Shown here in pieces: positions 37,999-47,635 of a DNA stretch of 64,000 nt. A program made the translations under genes and the position numbers. The notes beneath the pieces were generated by a model that had not been told where the DNA came from, did not search any database, and worked only from the letters and a program-made list of their open reading frames with translations. Position 1 is the first letter of the stretch. Every line of letters begins with the position of its first letter. Origin of the DNA: Candidatus Nitrospira allomarina (GTDB lineage Bacteria; Nitrospirota; Nitrospiria; Nitrospirales; UBA8639); the NCBI RefSeq assembly GCF_032050975.1, contig NZ_CP116967.1, positions 4,213,001 through 4,277,000 on the forward strand, read 5' to 3'.

Positions 37999-39036
37999 GA
38001 GCTAATTTCAATACATCCGTGGAAGACATGTTTTCACCTCAGGGGCTCCTACCCTGGCGTAGGCTACCTTCATAATGTTGTGGCCCAGATCGCATCGGGA
38101 GCTCGGGCCACACGTCCTCATTCTCCTGACTCAAAGCCCAACTCTGCTAGAACAGGAGCATTCCCTCTACCCATCATCCCGTCGCAATCCTCTGTCTGGC
38201 CTATAGGCCAGATACTCGCTTGAGCCTATTAGCATCCCATACTGGGAAATTCGCTTTCTCCCGCAGGCTGCCGCCAAGCCATCCCGGCATCAAGATCCCT
38301 TGAATAACCAGTTGCCCCCCTTCACGTTTAAATTCATGGCTCACGTTCCATCGGTCCTCTCTCCTTCATGAGACACCACCTGCCCCTTTGAAACCAATTC
38401 GAGTCCGTACGCTTAATCAGGAGAGCCTCACTGTCCACACTCGCTATATAAGGGATAGGCCCGTCTTCCGTTTTCAATGCCCACATCCTAAGTCCTGGAC
38501 TACTCAATTTGCTGCGGAAATATGATCACCAGCATACGACAATATTTTTAAACTCAATATCACTTCAGAGGAACCTCTTCATTCGCTCAATTACAAGATT
38601 TCTCAGAAATTCACTTCCCATTGCTTGTGAAAGACAGGGATCACTCAATATTCATTCATTTAAGCCGCACGTGTAAAAAACCGATCTAAACCTGGAGAGG
38701 ATAAATTTGCCGTAGACGAAGACGCCGATGGCACTTGAAAGAATTTGATTCTGCGCACCAATGCAATATGAATAGGTCAATCAGTTCCCTGGCGGATAAT
38801 GGAGTGGAAGTCGTCGCTTTGGTCAAAATCGATCCTCCGCCATGTCATGAAAAATGTTTTTTCTCCCATTCGTCAAAAACGAAAACCGTTGTAACGCTTT
38901 TCGGGGAGTTAGAAGCACTTTGGAATATGCCCGTGGTCAATACCCGGAGGACTTACCATTAAGTACAGCGCATGGTTTCCCGCTGCAAGGAAAAAATGAG
39001 GAAGGCCGATGACGTGATAGAGGAGGATGGCTTACC
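37999..39036. other. Long tract without a supported gene
   Basis: About 1.04 kb. One open frame (38735-38962, 75 codons) has GGAGAGG about 30 nt upstream but no recognisable domain; I do not call it. The last 30 bp include AGGAGG for the gene at 39037. Confidence 0.45.
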
Positions 39037-40215
39037 GTGAGCAATAAAAATTTCAATTACTTCGCAAAAATTGGCCTGCTAATTCTGATAGGCGTCTTTG
39101 GAGGTTTCCTGATTGCGGAAGCCGGCCTTCGTCTATTGGACATATCCTATCCGGTATTTCACGGGTTTGACCCTGAAAGAGGACGAGTTCTTGAACCGGG
39201 AATGGAAGGGTGGTTTCATGGTGAGGGAAACGCCTACATCAAAATTAACTCAGCAGGATTTCGGGATGTCGAGCATCAACTTCAAAAGCCAAAAAACACA
39301 TACCGGATTTTGCTCCTGGGAGACTCCTATACGGAGGCAAGGCAAGTCATGCTGGAAGACACCTTCGGGAGAAAAGTCGAACAACAGCTCCGGTCATGTG
39401 AACGATTACTCCCGAACAATGTGGAGATCATCAATTTTGGGGTTCCAGGGTATGGAAATGCTGAAGAATTAATCACGCTACGCTCACGGGGTTGGGACTA
39501 TGACCCCGACCTGGTGCTTACCATGTTTTTCAGCGGAAATGATCTCATCGACAATTTTCCCCGCGCGGAGCTGCGAGAACCAGAGTATATCCCTCGTCCG
39601 TACTTTCATCTTGATCAGGGAGAATTGAAGCTGGTGTACAATTTTCAGGAATGGTCTCCGCCGCTTCTCAAATATCAACTTCTTCTTTGGGGAGTACATC
39701 ACTTTCGTACCTTGGAATTACTCAACCAGGCCAAGCGGGTGCTGGCGGCACGACAAATCGGGGAGAGTCAGGAACAGGGCTCTAGCCATGGAGGACTGGC
39801 AGACTTTGTCTATGCCCCACCCCAGACACCGATCCATCGTGAGGCATGGGACATTACCGAAGCCATACTGAAATTAATGCATCAGGAAGTGCTTGAGCAT
39901 GGAGCCAAATTTTTTCTGGTCACGGCTACCAGCCCTGATCAAATCGACCAGGAAGGGAGACTGTTGTTGCAGGAGCGCCTTGCTACCCAAAAACTCGATT
40001 ATCCGGAGCAACGGCTTCGAGCACTGGGGGAATCCGAAGGCTTTCCCGTGCTCAATCTGCTGTATGATTTTCAGCAGCATGCGAACCAACATCACGTGCA
40101 TCTTCACGGGTTCCCGAATACGAAACTTGGGGCTGGGCATTGGAATGAACAAGGTCACGAATTAGCTGCCCAATTGATATCTGAACGGATATGTCAGGAT
40201 CCTTCCATACTATAA
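39037..40215 (+). CDS. Membrane-anchored SGNH/GDSL hydrolase-like protein
   Basis: 392 residues from GTG 39037, with AGGAGG about 10 nt upstream. An N-terminal helix (IGLLILIGVFGGFLIAEAGL) anchors it. Block I is ILLLGDSYTEARQV, block II region INFGVPGYGNAEEL, the Asn block FFSGNDLIDNF, and the C-terminal histidine lies in GHWNEQGHELAA. All SGNH catalytic elements are thus present except a clean DxxH. It resembles the gene at 4967-6100 in layout (anchor plus SGNH), suggesting two paralogous acyl-ester enzymes. Substrate unknown. Confidence 0.75.
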   Translation: MSNKNFNYFAKIGLLILIGVFGGFLIAEAGLRLLDISYPVFHGFDPERGRVLEPGMEGWFHGEGNAYIKINSAGFRDVEHQLQKPKNTYRILLLGDSYTEARQVMLEDTFGRKVEQQLRSCERLLPNNVEIINFGVPGYGNAEELITLRSRGWDYDPDLVLTMFFSGNDLIDNFPRAELREPEYIPRPYFHLDQGELKLVYNFQEWSPPLLKYQLLLWGVHHFRTLELLNQAKRVLAARQIGESQEQGSSHGGLADFVYAPPQTPIHREAWDITEAILKLMHQEVLEHGAKFFLVTATSPDQIDQEGRLLLQERLATQKLDYPEQRLRALGESEGFPVLNLLYDFQQHANQHHVHLHGFPNTKLGAGHWNEQGHELAAQLISERICQDPSIL

Positions 40216-40555
40216 AAACATCAGTAGGTTTCAGGATACCTTGTCACTGAAACCCAGTGAATAAGTTACTACCAAACCGATTCCCACTATCACTCCCAGA
40301 GACCTCCTGCCCCCTGCCCCCTATCGGCGGGTCGGTTGCGACTGTGCTTATGACGGGATTGTCCCAAAAAATTCGGATCGAAACATAATCAAGATCATCT
40401 TCTAAAGCCTCCAGCCCTCCAACATATGTTCGCCCTGAGGAGAAAGGTGAATCTCTCTTGACACTTTTTTCCCAATCACCTATGGTGGCCATCAACGCAT
40501 ACATCTTCCGATTACCTATGGAGTTTCTTCTCCGGATCAAACCACTACAGGAAGG
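40216..40555. other. Intergenic, nothing recognised
   Basis: About 340 bp. A ribosome site (AGGAAGG) lies at its 3' end. No other signal is clear. Confidence 0.4.
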
Positions 40556-41413
40556 ATGATGACAGGCTACACTTCGCTCTCCCGCTTGCGTTCCATTACA
40601 ATTGTTTTCAATGTGATGGTCCTGCTCGCCTTCACGCAAGGTTGCACGACAAACCTCAAAGACATTCAAGATTTTGCCAGTCTGTCCGCAGAATCGGCTC
40701 GGTACACAACCCTGGTTGATGACTACCTGGATTTTCCCCAGCGGCAAAAACGCTATCAACCCCCAAGTCGCCATGCCAATCTTGATGCCATGGCGCAAGA
40801 TCGTGCCAGGCAAAAAACGTCTTTGCTCCTCCGCCAATCAATTATTGAGACATACATGATATCCCTGGGGCGTCTCGCGGCCGATGAAGTGGTTGATAAC
40901 ACCGAGGAACTGGCGCAACTCTCCACTGCCTTAGAATCTCATGCACCCGCGAGTCCACAAGAGGCAGAAGCGTTTAAAAAAATAGCCGGTATCGTGACCA
41001 CCGTGGCGGTAAAACGATGGCGACAAGATCAACTTCAGAACCTCATCGAACAAGCCAACACACCTATTCAACAGGTACTCGAATCCTTACACCGCATCGT
41101 GTCAGACGGATTTGGGGGAGATCTCCAAACTGAAGAAGCCGCCATCCAAAATTATTACATGACTCTGACCATGGAATCCCAGGATCCCGCAGGGAAAGCC
41201 GCGTTAGCCGAATGGAAAGACCTCAGAATGTCCCAGGTACACGAACGATCTGAAGCCGTCCAAATATACGGGAAAGTCTTGGACGAAATTTCTGATGGAC
41301 ACCAACGACTTTTTGATCAACGTCAGAATTTGACAAAGAAAGAGGTCCTACAACAGGTTGGGAAATCCGTCAAAGACCTTCGGTCATTACTGGAAACCAT
41401 TAAAAAACTGTAA
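40556..41413 (+). CDS. Putative lipoprotein of unknown function
   Basis: 285 residues (ATG 40556 or 40559). A hydrophobic N-terminus (TIVFNVMVLLAFTQGC) ends in a possible lipobox, but the residues before the Cys are not ideal. The rest is helix-rich and polar, with coiled-coil-like segments (near residues 225-285, SQVHERSEAVQIYGKVLDE). I do not recognise a family. It is 9 bp upstream of the next gene, so the two form a unit. Confidence 0.6.
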   Translation: MMTGYTSLSRLRSITIVFNVMVLLAFTQGCTTNLKDIQDFASLSAESARYTTLVDDYLDFPQRQKRYQPPSRHANLDAMAQDRARQKTSLLLRQSIIETYMISLGRLAADEVVDNTEELAQLSTALESHAPASPQEAEAFKKIAGIVTTVAVKRWRQDQLQNLIEQANTPIQQVLESLHRIVSDGFGGDLQTEEAAIQNYYMTLTMESQDPAGKAALAEWKDLRMSQVHERSEAVQIYGKVLDEISDGHQRLFDQRQNLTKKEVLQQVGKSVKDLRSLLETIKKL

Positions 41414-41422
41414 GCGAGGACT

Positions 41423-41815
41423 GTGATGCCTTTGAGCGCTGAAGACGCTTTTGAATTATCCAAACAATTCCGTGATCTCGGCATTAACCTCGGAAATTAC
41501 CGGTTTGCCAATTGGAATAATCTGACCCCGACACAACGGCGTGATTTGGAAGACGAGGAATGGTCGCTTTTGAACTCCTCTTCGGACATGACCACAAAAG
41601 CCGTGGGGTTGGCTTTGGAAGAATCAGAGATCAATGCCCAAAGCATTAAAAGTTCGGTAGGCAAAGCCAAGCGGGCGATCAAAAAATTAGAAAAGGTCGG
41701 TGAAGTGATCAAAGTCGCTACCGCCACGGTGGGCCTTGCTGCAGCTATCGTGGCTAAAGACCCGGGCGCCATTGCCAAAAACGCCAAACTTGTCCTGGAA
41801 GCTGCCGACGTGTAG
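41423..41815 (+). CDS. Conserved-looking small protein of unknown function
   Basis: 130 residues (GTG 41423, or 129 from ATG 41426). The N-terminal half is polar and helical; the C-terminal part is alanine-rich and hydrophobic (VIKVATATVGLAAAIVAKD) and may contact a membrane or form a bundle. No signal peptide. It follows the lipoprotein by 9 bp, implying a joint role. I do not recognise the family. Confidence 0.55.
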   Translation: MMPLSAEDAFELSKQFRDLGINLGNYRFANWNNLTPTQRRDLEDEEWSLLNSSSDMTTKAVGLALEESEINAQSIKSSVGKAKRAIKKLEKVGEVIKVATATVGLAAAIVAKDPGAIAKNAKLVLEAADV

Positions 41816-41849
41816 GTCACCCGGTCTTTCCCGTCTTCTTATGCAGCCG

Positions 41850-42446
41850 TCATCGGGTCACAGTTGATTGCATGAGACTATTGGCTTGCGGCGGAGAAAA
41901 TCCTTGAAACCCCCGATGACGCTCGGTCAATTCTAAAACTGAAAACGCGTGCCCGTTCACTTGCTCAGGCACAGTAAAAACCTGCCGAAGATCTCCTCCC
42001 CGTTCCCCCACAATCTGCCCGGCAAACTTCACCCCTTTGGCGGTCAACCGTTCCATACCGGTTTCAATCTCCGCCACGCGCACGGCAATATGATGCAGGG
42101 TGCGATCCCCGAATTGCTTGACCCATCCGGGAATTATACTCGTCTTTCCCCGTTCATCCGCATATGCCTGATCAACAAATAAGGCGGGACATCCGGGTGC
42201 CCGGTAGACCTTGGCCCACCAGTCGTCATACTCCAACGTTTCAGAATAGGCATACCCCAATAACAGAAATTCCTCGGCCCGGGGATCAATCGACGACGTG
42301 CGCACGGTGATATGATCCACAACCGGAAACAGCCCGATGCCAATCTCCTCCAGCGCATCTTTGACAATCGCCGCCGCATGGTTTTTGGCAGCATATTCGT
42401 GAATGTATCGCGTAATCACCTGTTCGAGTTCGGAACGCTGATTCAT
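41850..42446 (-). CDS. VOC-superfamily protein in a lysine/2-aminoadipate operon
   Basis: 198 residues from ATG 42446, with GGAGG a few bases upstream (GTG 42449 also possible). The core VVDHITVRTSSIDPRAEEFL, and DRTLHHIAVRVAEIETGMER in the second half, show the paired beta-alpha-beta modules of the VOC fold, with His at the metal sites and Glu in SVLELTE. The metal-ligand pattern and the context resemble small relatives of the DUF1338/HglS group, which convert 2-oxoadipate to 2-hydroxyglutarate in lysine catabolism. It could equally be another glyoxalase-like dioxygenase. It follows the aldehyde dehydrogenase gene, overlapping or nearly touching it. Confidence 0.65.
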   Translation of the reverse strand: MNQRSELEQVITRYIHEYAAKNHAAAIVKDALEEIGIGLFPVVDHITVRTSSIDPRAEEFLLLGYAYSETLEYDDWWAKVYRAPGCPALFVDQAYADERGKTSIIPGWVKQFGDRTLHHIAVRVAEIETGMERLTAKGVKFAGQIVGERGGDLRQVFTVPEQVNGHAFSVLELTERHRGFQGFSPPQANSLMQSTVTR

Positions 42447-42461
42447 CACTCTCCTCCCTGG

Positions 42462-43983
42462 TTAGTCCACCGAAAATGTGATTCCTTGCGCCAGCGGGAG
42501 TTCCGTCCCCCAATTAATCGTATTAGTTTGCCGACGCATATACGCTTTCCAGGCATCAGAACCGGCCTCTCGCCCCCCACCCGTTTCTTTCTCTCCACCA
42601 AAAGGCGCCTCCAATCTCCGCCCCCGAGGTGCCGATATTCACATTCGCAATCCCACAGTCGCTCCCCTGCCCCGATAGGAATTGTTCGGCATGCCGCACA
42701 TGTAGGGTAAACAATGAAGACGACAACCCTTGTGGCACTTGATTTTGGAGTGTAATCGCGTCGTCCAATGTGGCATACGGCATGACATACAAAATCGGCG
42801 CAAACGTCTCCCGCTGCACCACCTTCCACTGATTCTCAGCACGTACGATCGTCGGCTCGACATAAAACCCGGGCCCCTCGATCACACCCCCGCCATAAAG
42901 AATCTGTCCACCATCCTGCACCACTTCCTCAAGAGCAATACGAAATTCTTCCAGAGCCCGCTCATCGATCAGCGGCCCCATCAACACCCCTTCATTCAAC
43001 GGATTACCCACCCGGACCTGCTGATAGGCCAGAAGCAGACGTTCCACGACCTCCTTATACCGTGTCTCCTGCACAAACAACCGGCGGGTGGTCGTGCATC
43101 GTTGCCCGGCAGTGCCCACCGCCCCAAAGACAATGGCAGGTATGGCCAGATCCAAGTCAGCCGTCTCATCGACAATCACGGCATTGTTCCCGCTAAGCTC
43201 CAACAGGCTACGCCCCAATCGTTGGCCCACGACTTTCGCAATTTTTTTACCCACGGGCACAGAACCCGTAAACGAAATCAATGGCAAGCGTTCATCAGCC
43301 ACCATCCTCTGCGCCAATTCAAGCTGGTCGGTAATGAACACGGAAAAAATCCCCGGAGCACCCTGTTCCTCCATCACCTGGTTACAGATATGCTGAACGG
43401 CTAAAGCACAGAGGGCGGCCTTGGGGGAAGGTTTCCACACCACTGTATCGCCGGCGATGGCGGCCAGGAAGGCATTCCACGCCCATACGGCAACGGGAAA
43501 ATTAAAGGCCGTGATCACTCCCACCACGCCGAGTGGATGCCACTGTTCATACATCCGGTGTTGTGGCCGTTCGGAGTGCATCGACAAACCATACAGCATG
43601 CGGGATTGCCCTACCGCAAAATCTGCCATATCGATCATCTCCTGCACTTCCCCGTCACCCTCAGCCTTAATCTTTCCTACTTCCATCGACACCAGGGAAC
43701 CCAACGCATCTTTTTTTGCGCGCAGGGCGTCACCGATCAACCGCACCACCTCTCCGCGCTTCGGAGCGGGAACTTGCCGCCACTCCCGATATGCCCGTTG
43801 AGATTCCTGAATGAGGGCGTCGTAATCCGCCCCGGAGCACCGGTTCACTTGGGCCAGAACCTGTCCCGTCGCGGGGTTCACCGAATCCAGCAGACCCTCG
43901 GTGGTCGTCGACATCCAACGCCCCTGGCCGGCACACGCGCCGGCATTCACCGCTTTTAACCCCAATTCATGGAAGACATCCAT
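42462..43983 (-). pseudogene. ALDH7-type aminoadipate-semialdehyde dehydrogenase with a one-base frameshift
   Basis: The frame encodes an aldehyde dehydrogenase: ITAFNFPVAVWAWNAFLAAI, LISFTGSVPVGKKIAK, LLELSGNNAVIVDETADLDL with the Glu, and GAVGTAGQRCTTTRRLFVQE with the catalytic Cys. It matches the ALDH7A1/AASADH group that oxidises 2-aminoadipate semialdehyde. ATG 43983 has GGAG 6 nt upstream; starts at 43995 and 44007 (GTG) are alternatives. After GAEIGGAF the frame breaks and stops at 42556. Removing one T (an A4 run at 42600-42603 on the plus strand) restores [17 protein letters not shown] and the family's C-terminus [10 protein letters not shown], ending at 42462. Either a real mutation or a homopolymer sequencing error. 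Confidence 0.82.
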
Positions 43984-44019
43984 CACGCGCTCCATTTCCT
44001 TTGACACACCATAGGCGCA

Positions 44020-45126
44020 TCACGAACACGAATCATCCGGTTGAAAATACCGTCCGAACCGGTTAGCCAGGATTGAGGGCAGATCAAACGTCTCTTGCGT
44101 CACAAACCCCCGATACTGACCGGGACGCTCAAAGACAAGGTCCACCACACTGCACATCCCGGCTGCCGTCGTCACCTGAATCGCAGACCACAATCTTTCG
44201 GCAATCGTCTGTGGATAAATTTTCTGCACAAAATTTTCTTCATACAGCTCGCCTTTTCGAAGACCCGTCACCGACGTATAAATTAAGACCACATCCTGCA
44301 AGGTCTTCGGCACGGCCTTTTCCAAAATACGCTTTAAGGTCTCCCGGTCATCATTCAGTTTGAGGTCATTCATCAACAGATAAATTTTTTCACAATGGCC
44401 GGGATAGCGCAGGGTCTTATAATTCATTGTCCGGACCTTGCCCGCATACGTATCCGCCAATGTCCCCAGGCCACCCGAAGTATTAAAGGCCTCGTATAGC
44501 AGGCCATCAATGGCAATGGTTTCGTATCCTTCGAGAGGCAGCAACGGCACTTCCCGGCTATTCTCAATCCCATAGCACGTGTTGCCGTATTCATTAATCA
44601 AGCCATCCGTCGACCACGTCAGCGAATATTTCAACACATTGCTGGGATTCACCGGTAACGCTCCAACCCGCATTTTCACGATATCCACAGAATCAAACCG
44701 TGTCATGAGTTCATGCGCCACAATGCTGATAAATCCCGGCGCCAACCCGCATTGCGGCACAAATGCCGAAGACGCGCCCTCACTTACCTCACGAATCTTC
44801 CTTGTAACTTCCACATCTTCGGTTAAATCAAAATAATGCGCCCCACACGCGCGAGCTTGCTCTCCGACCGCCTGGTTGCAAAAATACGGGAGACAGGAAA
44901 TAATTCCTTCCGGCCCGACAGAATCGATAAAACGACCCAGGGCCGTGGTATCCTGGACATCGACAGATGATACCTGAAAATGGTCATGGGCAATTTCCCC
45001 CTTCAGCCTGGCAACCACTTCCGGATCGACATCCCCCAGCACCACTTCGTAGTCTTCACACTCCACCAGCAATGTCGCAATCAGCGATCCGATTTTGCCC
45101 CCACCAAGAATACATATTTTACCCAT
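44020..45126 (-). CDS. Saccharopine dehydrogenase / lysine 6-dehydrogenase family protein
   Basis: 368 residues from ATG 45126, which follows AAAGGG at a proper spacing (ATG 45132 is too close). The Rossmann start KICILGGGKIGSLIATLLVE is followed by EGIISCLPYFCNQAVGEQAR and YFDLTEDVEVT, the saccharopine dehydrogenase NADP fold, and the APGFISIVAHELM segment. Its length also fits bacterial L-lysine 6-dehydrogenase. With the ALDH7 and VOC genes downstream it makes a lysine to 2-aminoadipate route: the semialdehyde (cyclising to piperideine-6-carboxylate), its acid, then further steps. The choice between the two reactions is open. Confidence 0.82.
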   Translation of the reverse strand: MGKICILGGGKIGSLIATLLVECEDYEVVLGDVDPEVVARLKGEIAHDHFQVSSVDVQDTTALGRFIDSVGPEGIISCLPYFCNQAVGEQARACGAHYFDLTEDVEVTRKIREVSEGASSAFVPQCGLAPGFISIVAHELMTRFDSVDIVKMRVGALPVNPSNVLKYSLTWSTDGLINEYGNTCYGIENSREVPLLPLEGYETIAIDGLLYEAFNTSGGLGTLADTYAGKVRTMNYKTLRYPGHCEKIYLLMNDLKLNDDRETLKRILEKAVPKTLQDVVLIYTSVTGLRKGELYEENFVQKIYPQTIAERLWSAIQVTTAAGMCSVVDLVFERPGQYRGFVTQETFDLPSILANRFGRYFQPDDSCS

Positions 45127-45269
45127 AGACATCCCTTTCTTAAATCTTCCCTTTTTTATCTATTTTACTCCTTTTTGGCAGTCATGGTAGGGGCCTGAGG
45201 CTGATTAAAATTTTTTTGTTTCCATAGTCTGTGATTCATGGAAAAACTGGAACAGGTGGTTTTCCCAAT

Positions 45270-45904
45270 ATGACATTGACACCTAACACAAACCAAGATA
45301 GTGCCATCACATTTCAAACAGAAAAAACACAGCCGGATGCTTTCTACTTTCATCGTATGGTGCGACTATTTCTACCCGTATTGTTTTTTCACGAACCCCT
45401 CATTTCCCATGCAGCCGACAACAAGGCGTTGATTATGGAATGAATGCTTTTGAAATAGGTCTTACCCTCAACCCATTTTTCTACCGAAGGGAATACCTTG
45501 AACGAGTGTGGAGGAATTCGGCCTATCCCATGGCCGAACGGTTGAATATTCCCATCGGACCTCGAAACATTTCCCCCCCACCCTTCCCAGTTTATTTTTT
45601 TGAACGGACTATTATAAAAATTGGAAGAAGCGAAGGACATGAAAATGAAAACAAAAGAATGCTGGGAGGGTGGCTCCTGGGTTATAGCGTGGGGAACCTT
45701 CTTTTGCTTTGCAGGTTCCAAAACGATTCAGAGTTTTCGACTGAGGACGTCTGGAATGTAAACATTCCTACTTCGATTCAGACAAAAGGGTACCTGGAGG
45801 ACAATCCACGATTTTCCGACGATGCCTCACAAATCGAAAAGCTCCCTCTTCAACCGGCTGTCCCCGTTTCTCATCAATTTGTGTCATGTGCCACGGCTAT
45901 TTAA
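45270..45904 (+). pseudogene. Possible decayed exported protein
   Basis: A frame from ATG 45270 (MTLTPNTNQDS) includes a signal-like stretch (MVRLFLPVLFFHEPLISHAA). It ends at 45441, and a second frame continues with GLTLNPFFYRREYLERVWRN until 45904. A single frameshift would join them. I recognise no domain, so this is a tentative broken gene. The rest of 45127-45270 and 45905-46230 shows no gene. Confidence 0.35.
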
Positions 45905-46235
45905 GTGAGGTGGGAAGACCACAATGGTGTCCAATAGATCCTCGGACGACTGCCAGAAGGTTATCCTGAGAAGGTCGTTCCACAGTCTTTTCTCTACTCA
46001 AACTTTGGGATGATCAGCATGAAATTTATTATTTATTGGAGCATAACTACATGTTTTACCCTATATCCTCTGTATGACATCTTGCTCTAAAATTTACCAC
46101 TTTATTGATCTACTAGCTTTTGAACGGAAAATTGCCCAACAAATCTCGCTTAACTTTTTCAAAAGATAACGCAGCCGATTTAGATGGATGATTAAAGGAA
46201 AATACAGGACACCATTCACTGGGAAAATCTATTAT

Positions 46236-46335
46236 TTCATAAAAATTTTTCCGACCTGCATACCTACAGTCGCATTGGATCACAAAGCTAATAGTTAGGT
46301 ATGCAAATTTGATCTCGTCCAGCTACCCTAAGGAG
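46236..46335 (+). promoter_or_regulatory. Degenerate c-di-GMP-I (GEMM-I) riboswitch-like leader
   Basis: The region aligns with the two intact riboswitches downstream: TTCATAAAA...TTCCGA, ACCTAC, GATCACAAAGCTA in place of GTCGCAAAGCCC, and CGTCCAGCTACC in place of CGTCCGGCTACC. The GNRA hairpin has decayed (AGTCGCAT) and a 10-bp inverted repeat TGCATACCTA/TAGGTATGCA now encloses the core. It sits directly upstream of the first paralogue. Probably derived from the same duplication; function uncertain. Confidence 0.5.
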
Positions 46336-46347
46336 GGGGTAATACCT

Positions 46348-46476
46348 ATGAAAAGGATTTGGATTTCAATCCGAATACCACAAGGAACAGGGTATGACCC
46401 CACAAATAACCTCCCTGAGTTTTGCAGCCAGAATTACAGCTACCCTCGTTTTTTTTCTACATGGAATAATCACTAG
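46348..46476 (+). CDS. Leader upstream ORF overlapping the main gene (copy 1)
   Basis: 42 codons from ATG 46348 preceded by AAGGAGGGGG, a strong ribosome site. It encodes MKRIWISIRIPQGTGYDPTN and passes the main start at 46394 in the +1 frame before stopping. The IRIPQG.(Y)DP core recurs in the two other leaders. It may couple or limit translation of the main gene. Whether the peptide is made is unknown. Confidence 0.4.
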   Translation: MKRIWISIRIPQGTGYDPTNNLPEFCSQNYSYPRFFSTWNNH

Positions 46477-47635
46477 CCCCGCCTTCTCTGCTTCTTCCAT
46501 CCAACTTGCCTGGACCGGGAGTCCGGAATCTGACCTGATGGGATATTATGTATATATGGGAACATCGCAAAGGTCTTACCACATTACGAAAAATGCAGGA
46601 CTCAACCCATCATATGTTTTCCAAAACCTCCCGGATGGACTCACCTACTATTTTACGGTCACAGCCTATGATCAATCGGGAAACATCAGTGTACCGGCAG
46701 AGGAAGTGGCTATTGCCCTTCCCACACAAAACACAAACCCGAATCCTCATAAGAATCAGGACATGAATGGGGATGGAAAGGCCGACCTGGTCTTTCGAAA
46801 CACGAAAACCGGAGAGGTAGTCCTGTGGCTGCTCAGTGGCTCCAGCGGCACAGCCTCCGGCATTCTGGGCCAATTACCCACCGAATGGGCTTTGAGGGGA
46901 ACGGGCGATGTGAATGGGGACGGGAAGGCCGATCTCATTTGGCGCAATGACACGAGCGGCGCCGTGGCCATCTGGTTGATAAATGGCTTGACCATCATGT
47001 CCACAAGCTTTCTCGGCAGCGCGCCGACGGCTTGGGATATTCAGGCCGTTGGGGATCTCAACGGCGACGGCAAAGCCGATCTCGTCTGGCGCAACATCCT
47101 TGATGGCAATACCGCCATTTGGCTCATGAATGAAAGCACAATTGGTTCCGCTGGTTTTCCGGGTGGTGTCTCGTTAGGGTGGCAGATTGCTGCAATGGGC
47201 GATGTGAATGGGGACGGGAAGGCCGATATTATTTGGCGCAATGACACGAACGGTGCGGTGGCTGTGTGGTTGATGAATGGCGACACCATCACCTCCACGA
47301 GTTTCCCTGGTAGTGCACCGACGGCTTGGGATATTCAAGCCAGCGGGGATCTCAACGGCGATGGCAAAGCCGACCTCGTCTGGCGGAATACTCTTGATGG
47401 CAATACCGCCATTTGGCTCATGAATGGATCGGCAATTGCCTCCTCAGGATTCCCAGCCACTGTGCAGACGACATGGCAGATAGCAGGAGCAGAAGATGTG
47501 AATGGGGATGGCAAAACAGACGTCATTTGGCGCAACAACAGTGATGGAGCCGTAGCGGTATGGCTGATGAACGGCGCCACCATAGCCTTCACGAACTTTC
47601 CCGGTGCTGCTTCTCCGGACTGGGAAATCCAGTAA
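46394..47635 (+). CDS. Secreted Fn3 plus FG-GAP (VCBS-like) repeat protein, paralogue 1
   Basis: 413 residues. Signal peptide ends near SPAFSASS; then one Fn3-like domain (IQLAWTGSPESDLMGYYVYM to VPAEEVAIAL, residues 36-110). Residues 122-413 hold six near-equal repeats of about 49 residues, each with D.NGDGKAD(L/I).WRN, a GAVA(I/V)WLMNG strand and a closing W.IQ. The DxNGDGxxD loop is a calcium-binding type. Six blades suggest a closed beta-propeller. No C-terminal anchor. AAGGA precedes the ATG at 46394. A secreted matrix or adhesion role is inferred. Confidence 0.85.
   Translation: MTPQITSLSFAARITATLVFFLHGIITSPAFSASSIQLAWTGSPESDLMGYYVYMGTSQRSYHITKNAGLNPSYVFQNLPDGLTYYFTVTAYDQSGNISVPAEEVAIALPTQNTNPNPHKNQDMNGDGKADLVFRNTKTGEVVLWLLSGSSGTASGILGQLPTEWALRGTGDVNGDGKADLIWRNDTSGAVAIWLINGLTIMSTSFLGSAPTAWDIQAVGDLNGDGKADLVWRNILDGNTAIWLMNESTIGSAGFPGGVSLGWQIAAMGDVNGDGKADIIWRNDTNGAVAVWLMNGDTITSTSFPGSAPTAWDIQASGDLNGDGKADLVWRNTLDGNTAIWLMNGSAIASSGFPATVQTTWQIAGAEDVNGDGKTDVIWRNNSDGAVAVWLMNGATIAFTNFPGAASPDWEIQ

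Noticed and set aside
38735-38962. 75-codon plus-strand frame
   Set aside because: No ribosome site at a proper distance and no recognisable sequence.
46257-46306. 10-bp inverted repeat in the first leader read as an operator
   Set aside because: It overlays the degenerate riboswitch core and fits decay or refolding of that RNA; no independent sign of a protein-binding site.
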